From: Whitmania pigra
Taxonomy: Eukaryota > Annelida > Clitellata > Hirudinida > Haemopidae
Length of the DNA stretch: 64,000 nt
Assembly: GCA_021613335.1 (NCBI GenBank)
Contig: JAJTWR010000353.1
Location: forward strand, 2,033,932 to 2,097,931
Direction of reading: 5' to 3'
A program made the position numbers and the translations under genes. Positions 48,405 through 61,067 of the stretch are shown piece after piece; the first letter of the stretch is position 1; every line of letters starts with the position of its first letter. The notes beneath the pieces were generated by a model. The model ran no database searches. It saw only the letters and a list, made by a program, of their open reading frames with translations, and was not told where the DNA came from.

Positions 48405-49553
48405 TTCAAGAATAAATGAATGTAAACAAACTGGTGTCATTATCACAAGTTAGCTCTCTAAATTCAAATGTAGTAACTGAGCTCTTGAACTGAGAAACTA
48501 ATTATATTAATTATAATTAATAATATTTAATAAATTAATTTTATAATTAACTTGTATATAACTTACAATTATTTAAAACTATAAAATTAATTAATTATAA
48601 AATCCACGCAAAGAGTGAAATTACATGCAGTTTATCTGAATTTAAAGAAACTCGTTCATATCTGATTCTGTAAACAATCCTTGATATTCTATATTTTCGA
48701 ACCTCGTAATCTCTTGGTGCCTGTTAATTCAGCTGTATCGGCTTCGGTTATGTATGCCGATAATGATAGTGTTGAGTTTGAACTATGCGTGATTAAATAT
48801 GATATTATATTGTGTTAATAATTATTTATTATAGATATATGTATCTTTGTTTTATTGCCTATGGACGCATAGCATGTTATTGTGTTTTGTAGTTCTTACA
48901 TAGTCGTTTCTTAGATGTTTATTTAGTTTAATAAACTACATCAACCTTCTTGTACAACTTTTTATTTATTCCACCATCAGATATTAGTTATAACAAACTC
49001 AACAGTTAGGGATAGGCATATTAGCATATTGGCCCTATTTTAATGTGACTGTTAGTCTTACCTTGAGTTTGTCTTGTTGCGTAATTCTTCAATCCAATTT
49101 TTATTTTTAAAGCTTATCCAGTGCTTGTTCAAAACAATAGGAAATATAATAGTCATAAATTCATTATGCCTAAAGCAGCAGCCAAAATTTGCCAAAAACG
49201 AAACAGCGAACTACACTAGCCCAACGCTGCGAATATTCCAGAAGATTCTTAAAAATCGTCTGCTCCTAAAGTAGGGATGTATAGTGAGGCCAAGTTCTGT
49301 TCTACATTTTACTTTTATAAATTAAATATTTTTAAATTTGTTTTTCATGAAATAAATATAATGCTCGCAAATCATACACATATAATTTATATCGTATTAT
49401 GTTAACAAATATTTATTAAAATTGTAGCGTCTTATCCTCACTAATAAACCATAAATTTAAGATTAATTAAATAATTAAAAAGATAAAATCATTATAAAAA
49501 TCTTTATGAAAAAGAGACAAACATAAGAAAAAATACGATAAGATGCAATAATG
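48405..49553. other. Intergenic, upstream flank of copy D
   Basis: The first ~330 bp are the conserved P450 upstream flank. From about 48.73 kb it is unrelated AT-rich DNA with no recognisable gene. Confidence 0.4.
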
Positions 49554-51585
49554 CAGAGGTTTTCAACCTTTTTTTATGCTGTGGACCCCACAAACATTCC
49601 AAGCTCGGGTGGCGGTCCCCCATAGTCCAATGTGCCCTGGTCTCAACTTTTCGTACCTTAAAGTTGGGCCAGAATATGTCTTATTAAGTTTGCGGATGCA
49701 ATCCACTTAAATTCTGCTAAACGCCTAGCCTAAGTTATTTACACAACATGTAAAAGTCATTTCACATACGGAAAAATGAAACACTCACTGAGTATTTATT
49801 CCACTGTTATACAGTTTTCATTTCAGTGAGTAGGGTGTGCCTGTTTTCCACTACAGAGTTTGTCCAAACATGGTGTGTGTGTGATAAACATATGAGTATT
49901 TCACGTTCCAGTCTGGACCTGTACTTGGTCGTTATCGCAGTAACAGCAGAAAATGCAGTTTTGCACAAGCACGTCGCAGAAAATGGTAGCAGGACATTGA
50001 TGACAGCAGTCAGTATTCCTGGAAATATGCTAGCCAGAACGACAACAGCGGCAGTCTGCCGAACTGCAAGCGCAGTGTCCTGTCAGACGACAATTTGGCC
50101 AATTGTGCTTATTTGCGACCAGTTAAATCGGTTAGCTCTCATTCAAATTCAAATTACATTTCGAATCCAATCAAATGCGCTGACATCGTCGTCGCAGAAA
50201 TACTGATGAAAGTAATGCGACAGCTTCTGTAGGTGGTTCAAAATGGTGCCTGCGATGACACCTGTCGAAATATTGTTCACTGTTAGAAAGTCAGCCAACA
50301 ACGGAAACATATCATAGATGCCTTCTTCACATCTTCTCCTCCATATGCGAAATTTCTTCTGGAAGACCGACTTTGTCATGCGTTTTCAGAACGTTTTTGT
50401 CAGGTCCTTGCAATGACAGATTTAAACTGTTCAAACTGGTCTGGCAACCCATGTCTCGTCTGTAAAGAAGTGTGCCATCGATTCGTTATGCTGGTTTAGA
50501 AAAATGAGCAGCTCGTCTCGTAATTCATAAACACGCTGAACAACGCGACCGCGTGATAGCCATCGGACTTCCGATTGTAACAACAAATACTTGTGTTCGG
50601 CTTCCATTTCGCGGCACATGTTTTCAAACAAACGGTGATTGAGCGACCTGGCTTTGATGAAGTTAACAATTTTAATACATGTGGAAAACGAGTCAGCAAG
50701 ATCTTCATTCATGTCTTTTGCCGCCAAGACCTCGCGGTGAATCACGCAGTGTGTTGATACTATGTGAGGGGCTGCTTGTTTCACTCGTGCGACTGAACCA
50801 GACTTACGACCAGTCATCGCAGCAGCGCCGTCCATGCACACGCCAACACATTGTGTAAAAGCCAGTTCTGATTCTTAAAAAAACGCATCAAGTACACGGA
50901 AAAGTTCTTCACCGGTTGTGCGTCCCGGCAGCGAATTGCAGAACTAAAAGTCTTCCAAGACTTCACCTTCCCAGCAGTATCGAACGTAAACCAACAATTG
51001 GGCTGCATTCGCAATGTCTGTACTTTCGTCAAGCTGAATTGCAAATTTGACATGCTGAAGGCGTGCAATCAGTTCGCAGCGAACATCTTCAGACATGTTG
51101 GCAATTCGTCCGCTCACTGTGTTATCAGACAGTGGAATGGCTTTCAGTTTTTGACTGTATTCCTTTCCTAGTACGACTTCGCACATGTCGACTGCTGCCG
51201 GTGGAATTAGCTCTTCTGCAATTGTGTGAGGTTTATTGGAACGCGCTATTCGCAATGCTACCAAATACGACGCTCGAAGAGCGCTATTTAGTGTGTAAAT
51301 CGACTACTATAATAAAACAAATACAAATCTTATCAAATATTTTGAATTGTTTACTAACATTTTAAAAAGTATTTGTCACATACGCAAGTCACATGACAAC
51401 AGAACAGCATAATAGGTTCACCGCAAGAATTTCGGAAACATTGGCATAGCTAGTATTTTTTGTTTAGCTAAAAGCTAATCAATCAACCAAGCCAAGGAAT
51501 ACTTTATGCAAGAAAAATCACTACTTTCCTTGACTTGCCCACGGACCCCTTTGAGGCTACCCGCGGACCACGGGTTGAAACCTCG
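49554..51585 (-). mobile_element. hAT transposon, decayed
   Basis: Ends CAGAGGTTTTCAACC (left) and, inverted, CGAGGTTTCAACCC followed by GTGGTCCGCGG (right; the left has TGTGGACCCC) form imperfect inverted repeats of the hAT type. The element is 2.03 kb and contains a broken transposase on the minus strand. A clean 8-bp duplication is not visible. Confidence 0.75.
50149..51290 (-). pseudogene. hAT transposase (ZBED5-like), broken
   Basis: Minus-strand frames give the RNase-H-like core of hAT transposases of the ZBED5/GTF2IRD2 group: FAIQLDESTDIANAAQLLVY, then CMDGAAAMTGRKSG, THCVIHREVLAAK, EVRWLSRGRVVQRV and a C-terminal DWIRN block. A stop interrupts after VLEDF near 50944. A further break lies before CMDGAAAM (~50870), and the frame changes again near 50430-50380. 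The N-terminal BED finger is absent. Not functional. Confidence 0.85.
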
Positions 51586-52037
51586 GTAAAACCGTCCGAT
51601 CATGGCCACTTTGATACCAAACTTTTTTTTTACCTTTAGGACGGCAAAACAGCCAAACGGCTTATCATCTCATAAGAATCAGATATAAAAATTCACATCA
51701 AGCATTGCTATCTGAGTTTTTACATTCAAAGCCAAACTTGAACAACATCTATGGCAACAAAAACCACATTTAAATACCTAAAAATCAAAACGATTTTATG
51801 CTAGCTTTTTATAGAAAATTGCCAGATATGGTGATACATCTATGATATAGAAAACAAATGCTACGTAGGTGTTAATGCTAACTAGCAATTAAAAAATGCA
51901 TAGGCATTGCATGTATAAATTTATAAATTTTCTAGAGCTCTCAAAAAGGCCATTTTGTTAAAGACAAAGTAAGAAACAATTCAATCATAAGCAGTAAATT
52001 ACTGCCATTGCCACAATGAGTTTGAATGTTTCCAAAA

Positions 52038-55000
52038 CTACTTTCTCTTTTCAACTTGGATCTTTATGCCATTTTTAGCTCTCATAGTCACCGGTTCAAA
52101 ATTCAAAGGCACCTGAAGTCAAACAGCTGTTTGATGTATCTTATTTATGTATGTTATTTACTGTTATTATTTTATTTATTCATTTAATTTTATTTAAAAT
52201 TTACTCTACAATGTTATATTGATAGATAAACTAAAGAGATAAGACAAATCTACATTTACTTGTGTCTCAGAGCAGGCAAGAAATTTAAACTTCCTCATCA
52301 TCTTCACAATTGCCATTTTTAGCTCCAAGATGGCCAGTCTCATACCAACACAGTTCCTGGGTCCAGTTCCAAATGGCATGTATCTCAAAGGCTCAATCTC
52401 GCTTCTCAAAGATGGAGCAAATCTACAATTAAAACATTTGTTTCAGCAACTCCATTTTCTCACCAACAAGTCAAACAAGTTCAAAATAATATGTTTCTTT
52501 TAATGAGGCAACTTTTCTCATCAATTTTCAGACATTTGAGACTTGTTAACAGATAATCAGCAATTTGCATATTAATCCACTAACAAATCGAGGTTTAATC
52601 AAATCTGTTTGATGGTTATAGTTTTGAATAAACAAACGCCAAAACAAAAAACCTTTCTGGGTTAAAAACTTCTGGTTTATCCCAATACTCAGGATCATTT
52701 TGTATTGCATAAATAGGAATGATCACAGTCATACCTTTAGGAATGAACAAACCATTGATGGTCACATCTCTATTCGCAACTCTGTCCGTTCTGGCAGAAT
52801 TTATGTAATTTCCAAATGCATTGATCCATTAATAAAATTTATTATTAATAAAATTTATTAAATTTCGTTAAAATAAATAAAAAATAAAATCTCACATTAA
52901 AATTTGGCTTTGGCAGAATAAAATCCCCCTAACCTTGGTCCTGCTGGGAACATTCTTAAAGTCTCAGAGAAGCACATTTCCAAATACTCCATCTCTTTGA
53001 TGGAATCATAAGTTGGCTCAGTCTAGATTTTATAGTAATAAGTAATAAGCAAATTGATCACTTTATTTTGATTAATAATGAGTTGTATAAAAATGAGTTT
53101 TTAATAATAAACAACTTTTCAATTTACCAATTCAAATGTATTTACATTTTTATTTCATCAGTTTTGTCACATTTTTAAATTATTGATTGTTTAACTAAAT
53201 TAACCATTCACCTCTTCTCCCAGTTTTGCAATGATTTCATCATAAAGTCTTTCTTGAATTTCAGGATAGAGGGCCATATTGTAGCCAAATAGAGAAAGCG
53301 TGTTTGCAGTTGTATCAAAGCCAGCCAGAAAAAACAAAAAACCTTGAGCTTGGAGTTCTTCATTTGTCAGTCCTAGTAAAGCAATTATTAAAATAATAAA
53401 ACATTAAACTATAGCTTTGTTTTAATGTCTTAATTTTAAAAATTAATTTGCAAATTAACCTCTGTTGGCATTAGCCGTTCCGCAACCTTTTTCTGACTGG
53501 CTTTCACTTTCTTCATTTTCCATGTGAGCAGCAACCATTATTTGCAAGAAGTCAGTGTGCTCCTTTGAAAATTACTCATATTATGCATGCAAACATCTAG
53601 AAGAATTTAGATAATCAATTGAACACAATTTTCAACTAGAAAAATTAGAAATTTTCCTCGATTAAGACATAAATAACAAGAAAAGCAACATAATTCAAGT
53701 TATGAACCATGGTAAACAAAAATCTTCACAGAGGTTATAAATAAGAACAAAAGATGTTATCTAGTGCCACTGCCAACATTTTCAGTCAATCCAGTTTGCC
53801 TCTCCTTGGCAGCTCTGTTGACTGCATTGAAAAAAAACTCCATTGTAGACTTTTCCATTACGCTGAACCCAAATTTCTCAAAGAAATGGTAAAGGGTTGG
53901 AGAGAACACTGCAAGTTTTTTTGTGAAATGTCAAATACAACAAAAATTAACAGAAGATCTTTTTGTTGTTGTTGTATTTTATCCATGCTTGATGTATTGT
54001 TTTCTGTTCACACAATTTGAATTGAAAACTAACTTATGCCATTTTTATATTTAACCTTTACAGAACTTAGCATCACAATAATAGCACTGTAACCTGTCAT
54101 GCATTTCAAAATTTGACATAAACAGCTTACTGAACAACAACATGGGACCATTCAGTTTGAATTTGGACAATTTGTTGGCATTCATGACAAAATCATTTTT
54201 AGGATCGTTGTGAGAATCTATTTGAATGCTGAAAGCTGTGCTGGCTATCACATCCATTGTATAAGCTCCACATAATCTGAAGATTTTATTTTAAATATAT
54301 TATTTTTAATAATTTACTATATTTGAAATCAAATAACAATTTAAGGATAGACAAAAAATATAAGTTGACTTAAGGAGAGAACAAAAAAGGCCAATTTTCT
54401 GCTAACTTATATGTAATTAACATACACAATTTTGTACTTAAAGTTATATTTATTACATTATATTTATTGTGAAGAGTTTAACATCTCACTCTCTGAAATC
54501 AAAAACCTCTCCAGAATCAGCTTTATTAAGAAGATTTACACAGAGAGTGTCACAGCACTGGCTCAGATGTGGTGATACCTAACACAAAACAATAATTCAA
54601 TTGAGAAAAACAATCATGACTAAAAAGCACTTTCAGCCAAAGAAACATGATGCTAAAAAGCAAACAAAAAATTTGAACTTCATACTAAATTACTTTTCAG
54701 CCAAATTCTGCTTATTGTATAACCATACACACATCATCAAAGAGACTTAAATGAAACTTTTTTAAAATATTTATAATAACAACTTTTCAAGAGCTTCTAT
54801 AAATCTTGGCAAAAAAAAATCATAGATCATATCATTAATTAACTTTAATTAAACTTAAATTACTTTTCTCATCTTTCCACTACTGAAAGTTGGAGTTAAG
54901 ATGCCCCTGACATGCTTCCAATGGTCATCTTTTAAAAATATAAGCATCTTGTTGACTGGAGGTCCAAAGAATCCCAAATCCAAACGATTTGGAAAGAGAT

Positions 55001-55633
55001 GGAAGTCTTTTACCATGATTTGTTTCAGAATTTGCAGATCATGGATGATGAGGACTGGTCTTTTGCCAAAGAACCACCTTGAAATTGTCAGCAACAATGA
55101 ATGTGCTAGTTTGGATAAAAAGGAGAAAGATTGTTGTTCTGCTGTTGATCATGAAAAGAATTTTACCCTATTATGGGTCCATATTTCTTCTTCTTCAGCT
55201 CTAAATCACATTTTAGCAATCCCTGGCAATCAATTTTAAAATAACATAATCAGAATTTATTTTGAATGAAATAATTGAATTAATATGGAACACATATCAT
55301 AGCTAAGGAGAACCTAATGACCATAGTTCGGATGTCAAGCAAGTTCCCCAAAATAGGTATGGGTTTTGGTCCTTTGATTCCCAGTCTTCTGAATACCCCA
55401 AAATTCCATGTGGCATATCTGGTTTTATAATTAGCTTACAATTATCTATTTCCGTTTAAATTTAATATAATACAATAATTTAATAAAGCTTATAAATGTT
55501 AAATATTCAAAATGCTGGAAAATTCCATAACAATAAATTGGAATCACTTGTAGCATCCAACAATGAACGTAACTCCTATTATTATCCAACTCGACAGCCA
55601 ACTCGGCTTCAGGATGTCAATATTTACGAGCAT
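52038..55633 (-). CDS. Cytochrome P450, CYP3 clan, copy E
   Basis: Thirteen exons from ATG 55633 to stop 52038, more diverged from A/C/D/F and sister to pseudogene B. Anchor exon 55633-55548, then exons near 55.32-55.42 ([10 protein letters not shown]), 55.16-55.22 (one extra lysine codon), 54.86-55.07, 54.49-54.57, 54.13-54.27, 53.78-53.91, 53.46-53.57, 53.21-53.37, 52.93-53.02, 52.65-52.79 ([20 protein letters not shown]), 52.26-52.42 ([10 protein letters not shown]) and 52038-52112. No frame break was seen. It lacks the C/EBP-TATA trio; its upstream region (55.72-55.96 kb) instead matches the stranded flank at 32.2-32.45 kb. Likely an ER monooxygenase, possibly regulated differently from its neighbours. 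Confidence 0.88.
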
Positions 55634-56272
55634 TTTAGAAATACGAAATAGCACACTCGACTCAGCAGAAATCTATTGCACTTTATTTGAGCTGCATCAA
55701 CGATCACAGACTCAATGTCAATCTCAGCTGTCAATGTCCTGTAAATGGCAGGTTATTATCTATGTGAGGCTAAGAGTGCTTTTAGCTCCAAGAAAACATG
55801 TTTACATAAGTTAAACACCCTAGTATCCTTATGACAAGTTTTTCTTTGAAAAAAAGCACTAACGAAACTTATGAAACAGCGTTATTTGGTGACTCGTATT
55901 TCAGTTTTTTGCCTTACTTCGTTAATTGTCCTCTTGTTAATGATACTCGTCGTTAATTAAACTATGTTAGACTTATGCTTGCGCAAACTATATAGTTATA
56001 ATTCCAGCTTGAATTTTAGATACACCATCTATAAATGTTTTTTTTGTTATCTTTTTAAAAGTTATAATAACTTTAGAACATGCCTACGTGGTTTTTATTT
56101 CAGATGGACTGACTCAGATTGAAGTGTTGAAACAAAAATATCTCCAAATGTCTCATTCATATCTTTGAGTCACACTCTTACTAATAAGGGTTTCTTAAAA
56201 CAAAATATAATCAAATAATTTCTTTTATTTTCTCCCAAAAATCTAGTTAGTTAAAAACACAAAGCGATAAAC

Positions 56273-56558
56273 TTGTTATATATATTGGTTATACATGTGA
56301 TTTGTCAACTACGCTATGTGGAGTGACTAGTTGTGACTAGGAGCTCTACTGTTATGTGCAAGTCGTAAGTAGTAAACTGTAAGCGATGATAACTTATGCA
56401 GCAAGCTATAGCTATGATATAGACAATAAGCTGTGAGACAGTAAGCTGTTTTATTTATCAAATTCAAAGCTGAGGTGAACAATCAAAGATACTGAATAGT
56501 AATTTTAGTCATAAAGATATTTTAACAATTTATGACCAAATAATTGTTACAAACTGAT
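56273..56558. other. Insertion absent from other P450 flanks
   Basis: Relative to the flanks of copies A, C and D, about 286 bp are inserted between ..GATAAAC and AAACTGATGC. Ends read TTGTTAT and AATTGTTAC. It has no open frame and no close partner in the window. Confidence 0.5.
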
Positions 56559-56648
56559 GCTAATGTTATATTTAGCAGGATATTGATGTCACAATAAAAT
56601 TTCAAATCAATAAAATGACTTTGAATGGTTTTGCATTTTCAACATTTT

Positions 56649-59600
56649 CTACTTTCTCTTTTCAACTTGTATCTTTATGCCATTTACAGCTCTGAGAGAC
56701 ATAGGTTCAAATACCAAAGGCACCTGAAATCAAATAGCAGTTTATTCCAACTTTTTACTCAACAATTTTATCTTTCTAAACAAGATTAAACCGAATCAAA
56801 ATGTACTTGTGTCTCAGAGCAGGCAAGAAATTTGAACTTCCTCATCATATTCACTATTGCCATTTTCACAGCTCCAAGATGGCCAGTCTCATACCAACGC
56901 AGTTCCTGGGTCCAACTCCAAATGGCATGTATCTCAAAGGCTCAATTTTGCCTCTCACAGATGGAGCAAATCTGTTAATTTTAAACATTTGTTTTGTCAG
57001 CTTCATTTTCAAAGTATTGCTCAGCAACCAGTCCAACATATTGAAATAATAATATGAAACTAAAAAACTGAATTTTCAGACATTTAAAGCTTGTTAATAA
57101 ATAATCAACAAATTCCATATTAATTCACAAACAAATTAAGACATGAAGTTATCTGTTTGATGGATATAGCTTTAAATAAATAAATGCAGAAGCATAAAAA
57201 CCTTTCTGGATTAAAAACTTCTGGATCCTCCCAGTATTCAGGATCATTTTGTAATGCATAGATTGGAATAACAATGTTCATACCTTTAGGAATGAACAAA
57301 CCATTGATGGTCACATCTCTAGATGCAACTCTGTCAGTTCTGCCAAATTTATGTAATTCACAAATGTACTGATTAATTAATAAATTTTATTAATAAAAAG
57401 AAGATTAAAATGTTATTAACCTTGGTCCTGGTGGGTACATCCTTAAAGTCTCAGAGAAGCACATTTCCAAATACTCCATATCTTTGATGGAATCATAAGT
57501 TGGCTCAGTCTAGATTTTATAGTAATAAGTAATGAGCATTTTGATCATTTTAATTTGATTAATAATGAATTGTATAAAAATGAGTTTCTATTAATATAAC
57601 ATACCAATTTACCAATTCAAAGGTGTTGAAATTTTTATTTTATTAATTATGCCATTTTTAAATTATTGATTGTTTAACTAATATGACCTCTTCTCCTAGT
57701 TTTGCCATGATTTCATCGTAAAGTCTTTCTTGAATTTCAGGATAGAGGGCCATAATGTAGCCAAATATAGAAAGATTGTTTGCAGTCGTCTCAAAGCCAG
57801 CCAGAAAGAATATAAATCCTTGAGCTAAGAGTTCATCATTTGTCAATCCTAGTAAATCAAATATTAAAATAATCAGCTGAAATGTAATTTAATGTGTTAA
57901 AATTAATTTATAAATTCACCTCTGTTGACTTTAACTGTACCAAAATTCTTCTCTGACTGGCTTTCACTTTCTTTATTTTCCATTTGAGCAGAAACCATTA
58001 TATGCAAGAAGTCAACACGGCCCTTAAAAGTTACTCAAGTTGCATGAAATTGAAAATAATTTTCAAACAGCCTTAAGATTTCAATCATTTACAATTGCAT
58101 TAGTTACATTATCAGCAACTCACAGCACTGACCTCAACTTGTCAACAAGCCTAATGCTACAAAATTAAAGCTGAAAGAGCTTATAGAGCTTACAAATTAA
58201 AACACATATTTTTTTAACTTCATAGCTAACATTTTTAGTCATTCCAATTTGTCTTTCCTTGGCAGCTCTGTCAACCACATTGCAGAAAAAGTTTGTTATA
58301 GACTGATCCATAACGCTGAATCCAAATTTTTCAAAGAAATGGTAGAGCATTGGAGATAACACTATGAGAGTGATGAAATAATAAGTACAACAACAAAATA
58401 TCAGAATGATTGCACATATTTATTAGGTTCAAGTTTGCTGCATTCCACTTTGTGTGATTTGAATTTAAAAGAATGTAGTTTGAAAAGTATGTATAACAAA
58501 AAAAAAAACAAGTAAACCAACCACCACAATTTCAAAATTCACAATTATAATGACTGAATGCATCTCACAATTACATAAAAACAGCTTACTGAACAACAGC
58601 AAGGGGCCATTGATCTTGAACTTGAACAATTTTGTGGCATTCGTGACAAATTCATTTTTGGGATCGTTATGGGAATCAATCTGAATGCCAAAAGCTGTGC
58701 TGGCAATCACATCCATTGTATAAGTTCCACACAACCTGAGGTTTTTTTTAAATATTAAAGGCTATAACTATTTAGTAGTTTATCAATTTTTAATTCAAAT
58801 ATTAAATCATATGATATTGAATTGAGGAGAGAGTAAAAATACAAATTAATTTTCAAATATGATGTCTCACTCTCTGAAATCAAAAACTTCTCCAGAATCG
58901 GCTTTGTTAGAAAGATTTACACACAGAGTGTCACAGCACTGACCCAAATGTGATGATACCTAACACAAAAACTCGAAATAAAAGTAAAATAAAATATGCA
59001 ATACATTATCAGGATATGATAATGAAATCAGTAAATAACTTTAAAATATTGCAATAAAGGTATGTCGTATGTGTCTGCTATAACAGGGCTGTTACTCTAA
59101 AATTATTTTAATCAGTTCTAGATGCTCAGGTGCTTCTGTACAAGTAACTTTAAATTACTTTTCTCATCTTTCCACTACTGAAAGTTGGGGTTAGGATACC
59201 CCTGACATGCTTCCAATGGTCATCTTTTAAAACTACAACCATCTTGTCGAGTGGTGGTCCAAGGAATCCCAAATTTAAACGATTTGGAAAGAGATGGAAG
59301 TCTTTTATCAAGATTTGCTTCAGGATTTGTGGATCATGGATGACGAGGGTTGGACTAGTGCCAAAAAAACACCTTAAGATGTACATCAAAAAATAAATGT
59401 TTTAGAATCACGAAACAAGATTATGATATAAGTAAAGTTGTGCCGCTGTTGACGATGAAAATTTTTTAACACTAAAAAAATTGTTACCCTACTATGGATC
59501 CATACTTTTTCTTCAGTTCCAAATCATATTTTAGCAGTCCCTGAAGATAAATTTTAAAATAACTTTATTTTATTCCGATATAGTGTTGTATTTCCTAATC

Positions 59601-59991
59601 TAGATTTAATTAATCAATTGTTTATCTCATTGATAAGGAAAAAGTTATTACGATGGACTGGATTCCAAGCAAGTTCCCAAAAACAGGTATGGGTCTTGGC
59701 CCTTTGATCCCCAATCTTCTGAAGATCCCAAAATTCCATGTGGCATATCTGAATTTTTAATTTTGATGCTACTATTTTTTTTAAATTTATTTTTTTTTAA
59801 ATTTGCTTATATTTTCCACATATTATTATATTGTATTATAAATAAAACTTATAAATTTCTAATATAAAAATGCTTTCAATCTCCATAGCAACAAATTGTA
59901 ATCACTTGTAGCATCCAATAATTAATGTAATTCCAATTAATATCCAACTCGACAGCCAACTCGGCTTCAAAGCGTCAATCTTCTCGAGCAT
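56649..59991 (-). pseudogene. Cytochrome P450 copy F, frameshifted after haem loop
   Basis: All 13 exons of the A/C/D type are present, ATG 59991 to the ancestral stop 56649, including anchor, AGFETTA (57.8 kb), ETLR (57.45 kb) and [10 protein letters not shown]. Two extra bases (CA) in the haem exon near 56868 turn LELKMAIV into LEL followed by TGA at 56868-56866. The reading frame therefore ends about 13 residues past the axial cysteine and loses ~44 residues of the L-helix and last strand. All motifs before this point are intact, so the break is recent. It could be a true pseudogene, a sequencing error, or an allele. Confidence 0.8.
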
Positions 59992-60092
59992 TTAATAAAT
60001 ACGAAATAGCGACCTAGCAAAAATTTATTTCGTTTAGCTTAGCTGAAGCTTGCGCTTTCAACCACTGCAGCTGCACTCATAAGCAGACAACT

Positions 60093-60142
60093 CCTTTTAA
60101 ATGACAGGTTATTGCACAACAGAGGCTAATAGTGATGTAATC
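60093..60142 (-). promoter_or_regulatory. Putative promoter of P450 copy F
   Basis: Identical trio to copy A (GATTACATCA, TTGTGCAATAA, ATTTAAAAGG) about 110-150 bp upstream of ATG 59991, intact although the coding sequence is broken. Confidence 0.5.
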
Positions 60143-60429
60143 TTCAAGAATAAATGAATGTAAACAAACTGGTGTCATTATCACAAGTGAGCTCTCTAAA
60201 AATAAATGAAGTAACTGAGCTCTTGAAATGAGGAACTAAATAATTAATTATAAAATCCACTCAAAGAGTGAAATTACATGAAATTAGTTTTCTCTGAATT
60301 TAAAGAAACTCGTTCATATCTGATTCTGTAAACAATCCTTGACATTCTACACTTTCGAAGCTCGTAATCTCACAGCTTGGTGCCTCTTAATTCAGCTGTT
60401 GCCTTATGTCGTTAATCGACTCCTAACCT

Positions 60430-60983
60430 AGCGGTCGTTATGGCAATGACAAAATGTTAGAAGCTACTTTAGCAAGAAGCCGTGATGAGCATGTACCTTT
60501 CCACCAGGCTATTGGTAGGACTCGCAGAGATGATTGCTAAACAAACTGCAATTGGGTTCAGCAACATCAAAACTTCATTTTTAAAGTTATAAATTTTTTG
60601 TTTTGTTTTTATGTTTTTTTGTGTGTTTTTTTTTGTGTTGAAATATTTCAAAAAGAACAAAACATTTTGAAATAAAACAATTGAAATATTTCACGCTCAC
60701 ATCTCTGCTCCTAGGTTACTGTTATGCTAGACCATGGACTCCTAAATATATGTGAGTTTGATAGTGAACTTAATTTTCGATTATGTAAATCTTTATTCAA
60801 TTGTTCAAGTAAAAAGTTTGTTAAAACTGATTCTAGTGTAAATTATAAAAGTGTTCAAGAAAAAATTAAAAAATTATTAAGTTAAACATGGTGTTGTTTT
60901 ACAAGTTTCTATATAAAATCTGAAATATGCTCATATCATATAGAGATGCATGGCCTCCCGATGTATGGCTTGAATACAGTTGG
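60430..60983. other. Unrelated insertions in the flank of copy F
   Basis: The P450 flank is interrupted at about 60.43 kb and resumes briefly at about 60.71-60.73 kb (TCCTAGGTTACTGTTATGC). The intervening ~280 bp end in T-rich DNA and have no recognisable coding content. A second interruption starts at about 60.74 kb and contains the SINE-tail and Tc1 elements. Confidence 0.45.
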
Positions 60984-61039
60984 TTTATTTATTTATTTAT
61001 TTGATTATAGTCCGTTGCATAACTCAGATGATTTGGACA
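60984..61039 (-). mobile_element. SINE-tail retroposon, 56 bp
   Basis: (TTTA)n, then GATTATAGTCCGTTGCATAA and on to GATTTGGACA, flanked by an exact 13-bp duplication TGAATACAGTTGG (60971-60983 and 61040-61052). Same tail module as at 38.0, 38.2 and 43.0 kb. Confidence 0.8.
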
Positions 61040-61067
61040 TGAATACAGTTGGCAGTCCTGATGTATA

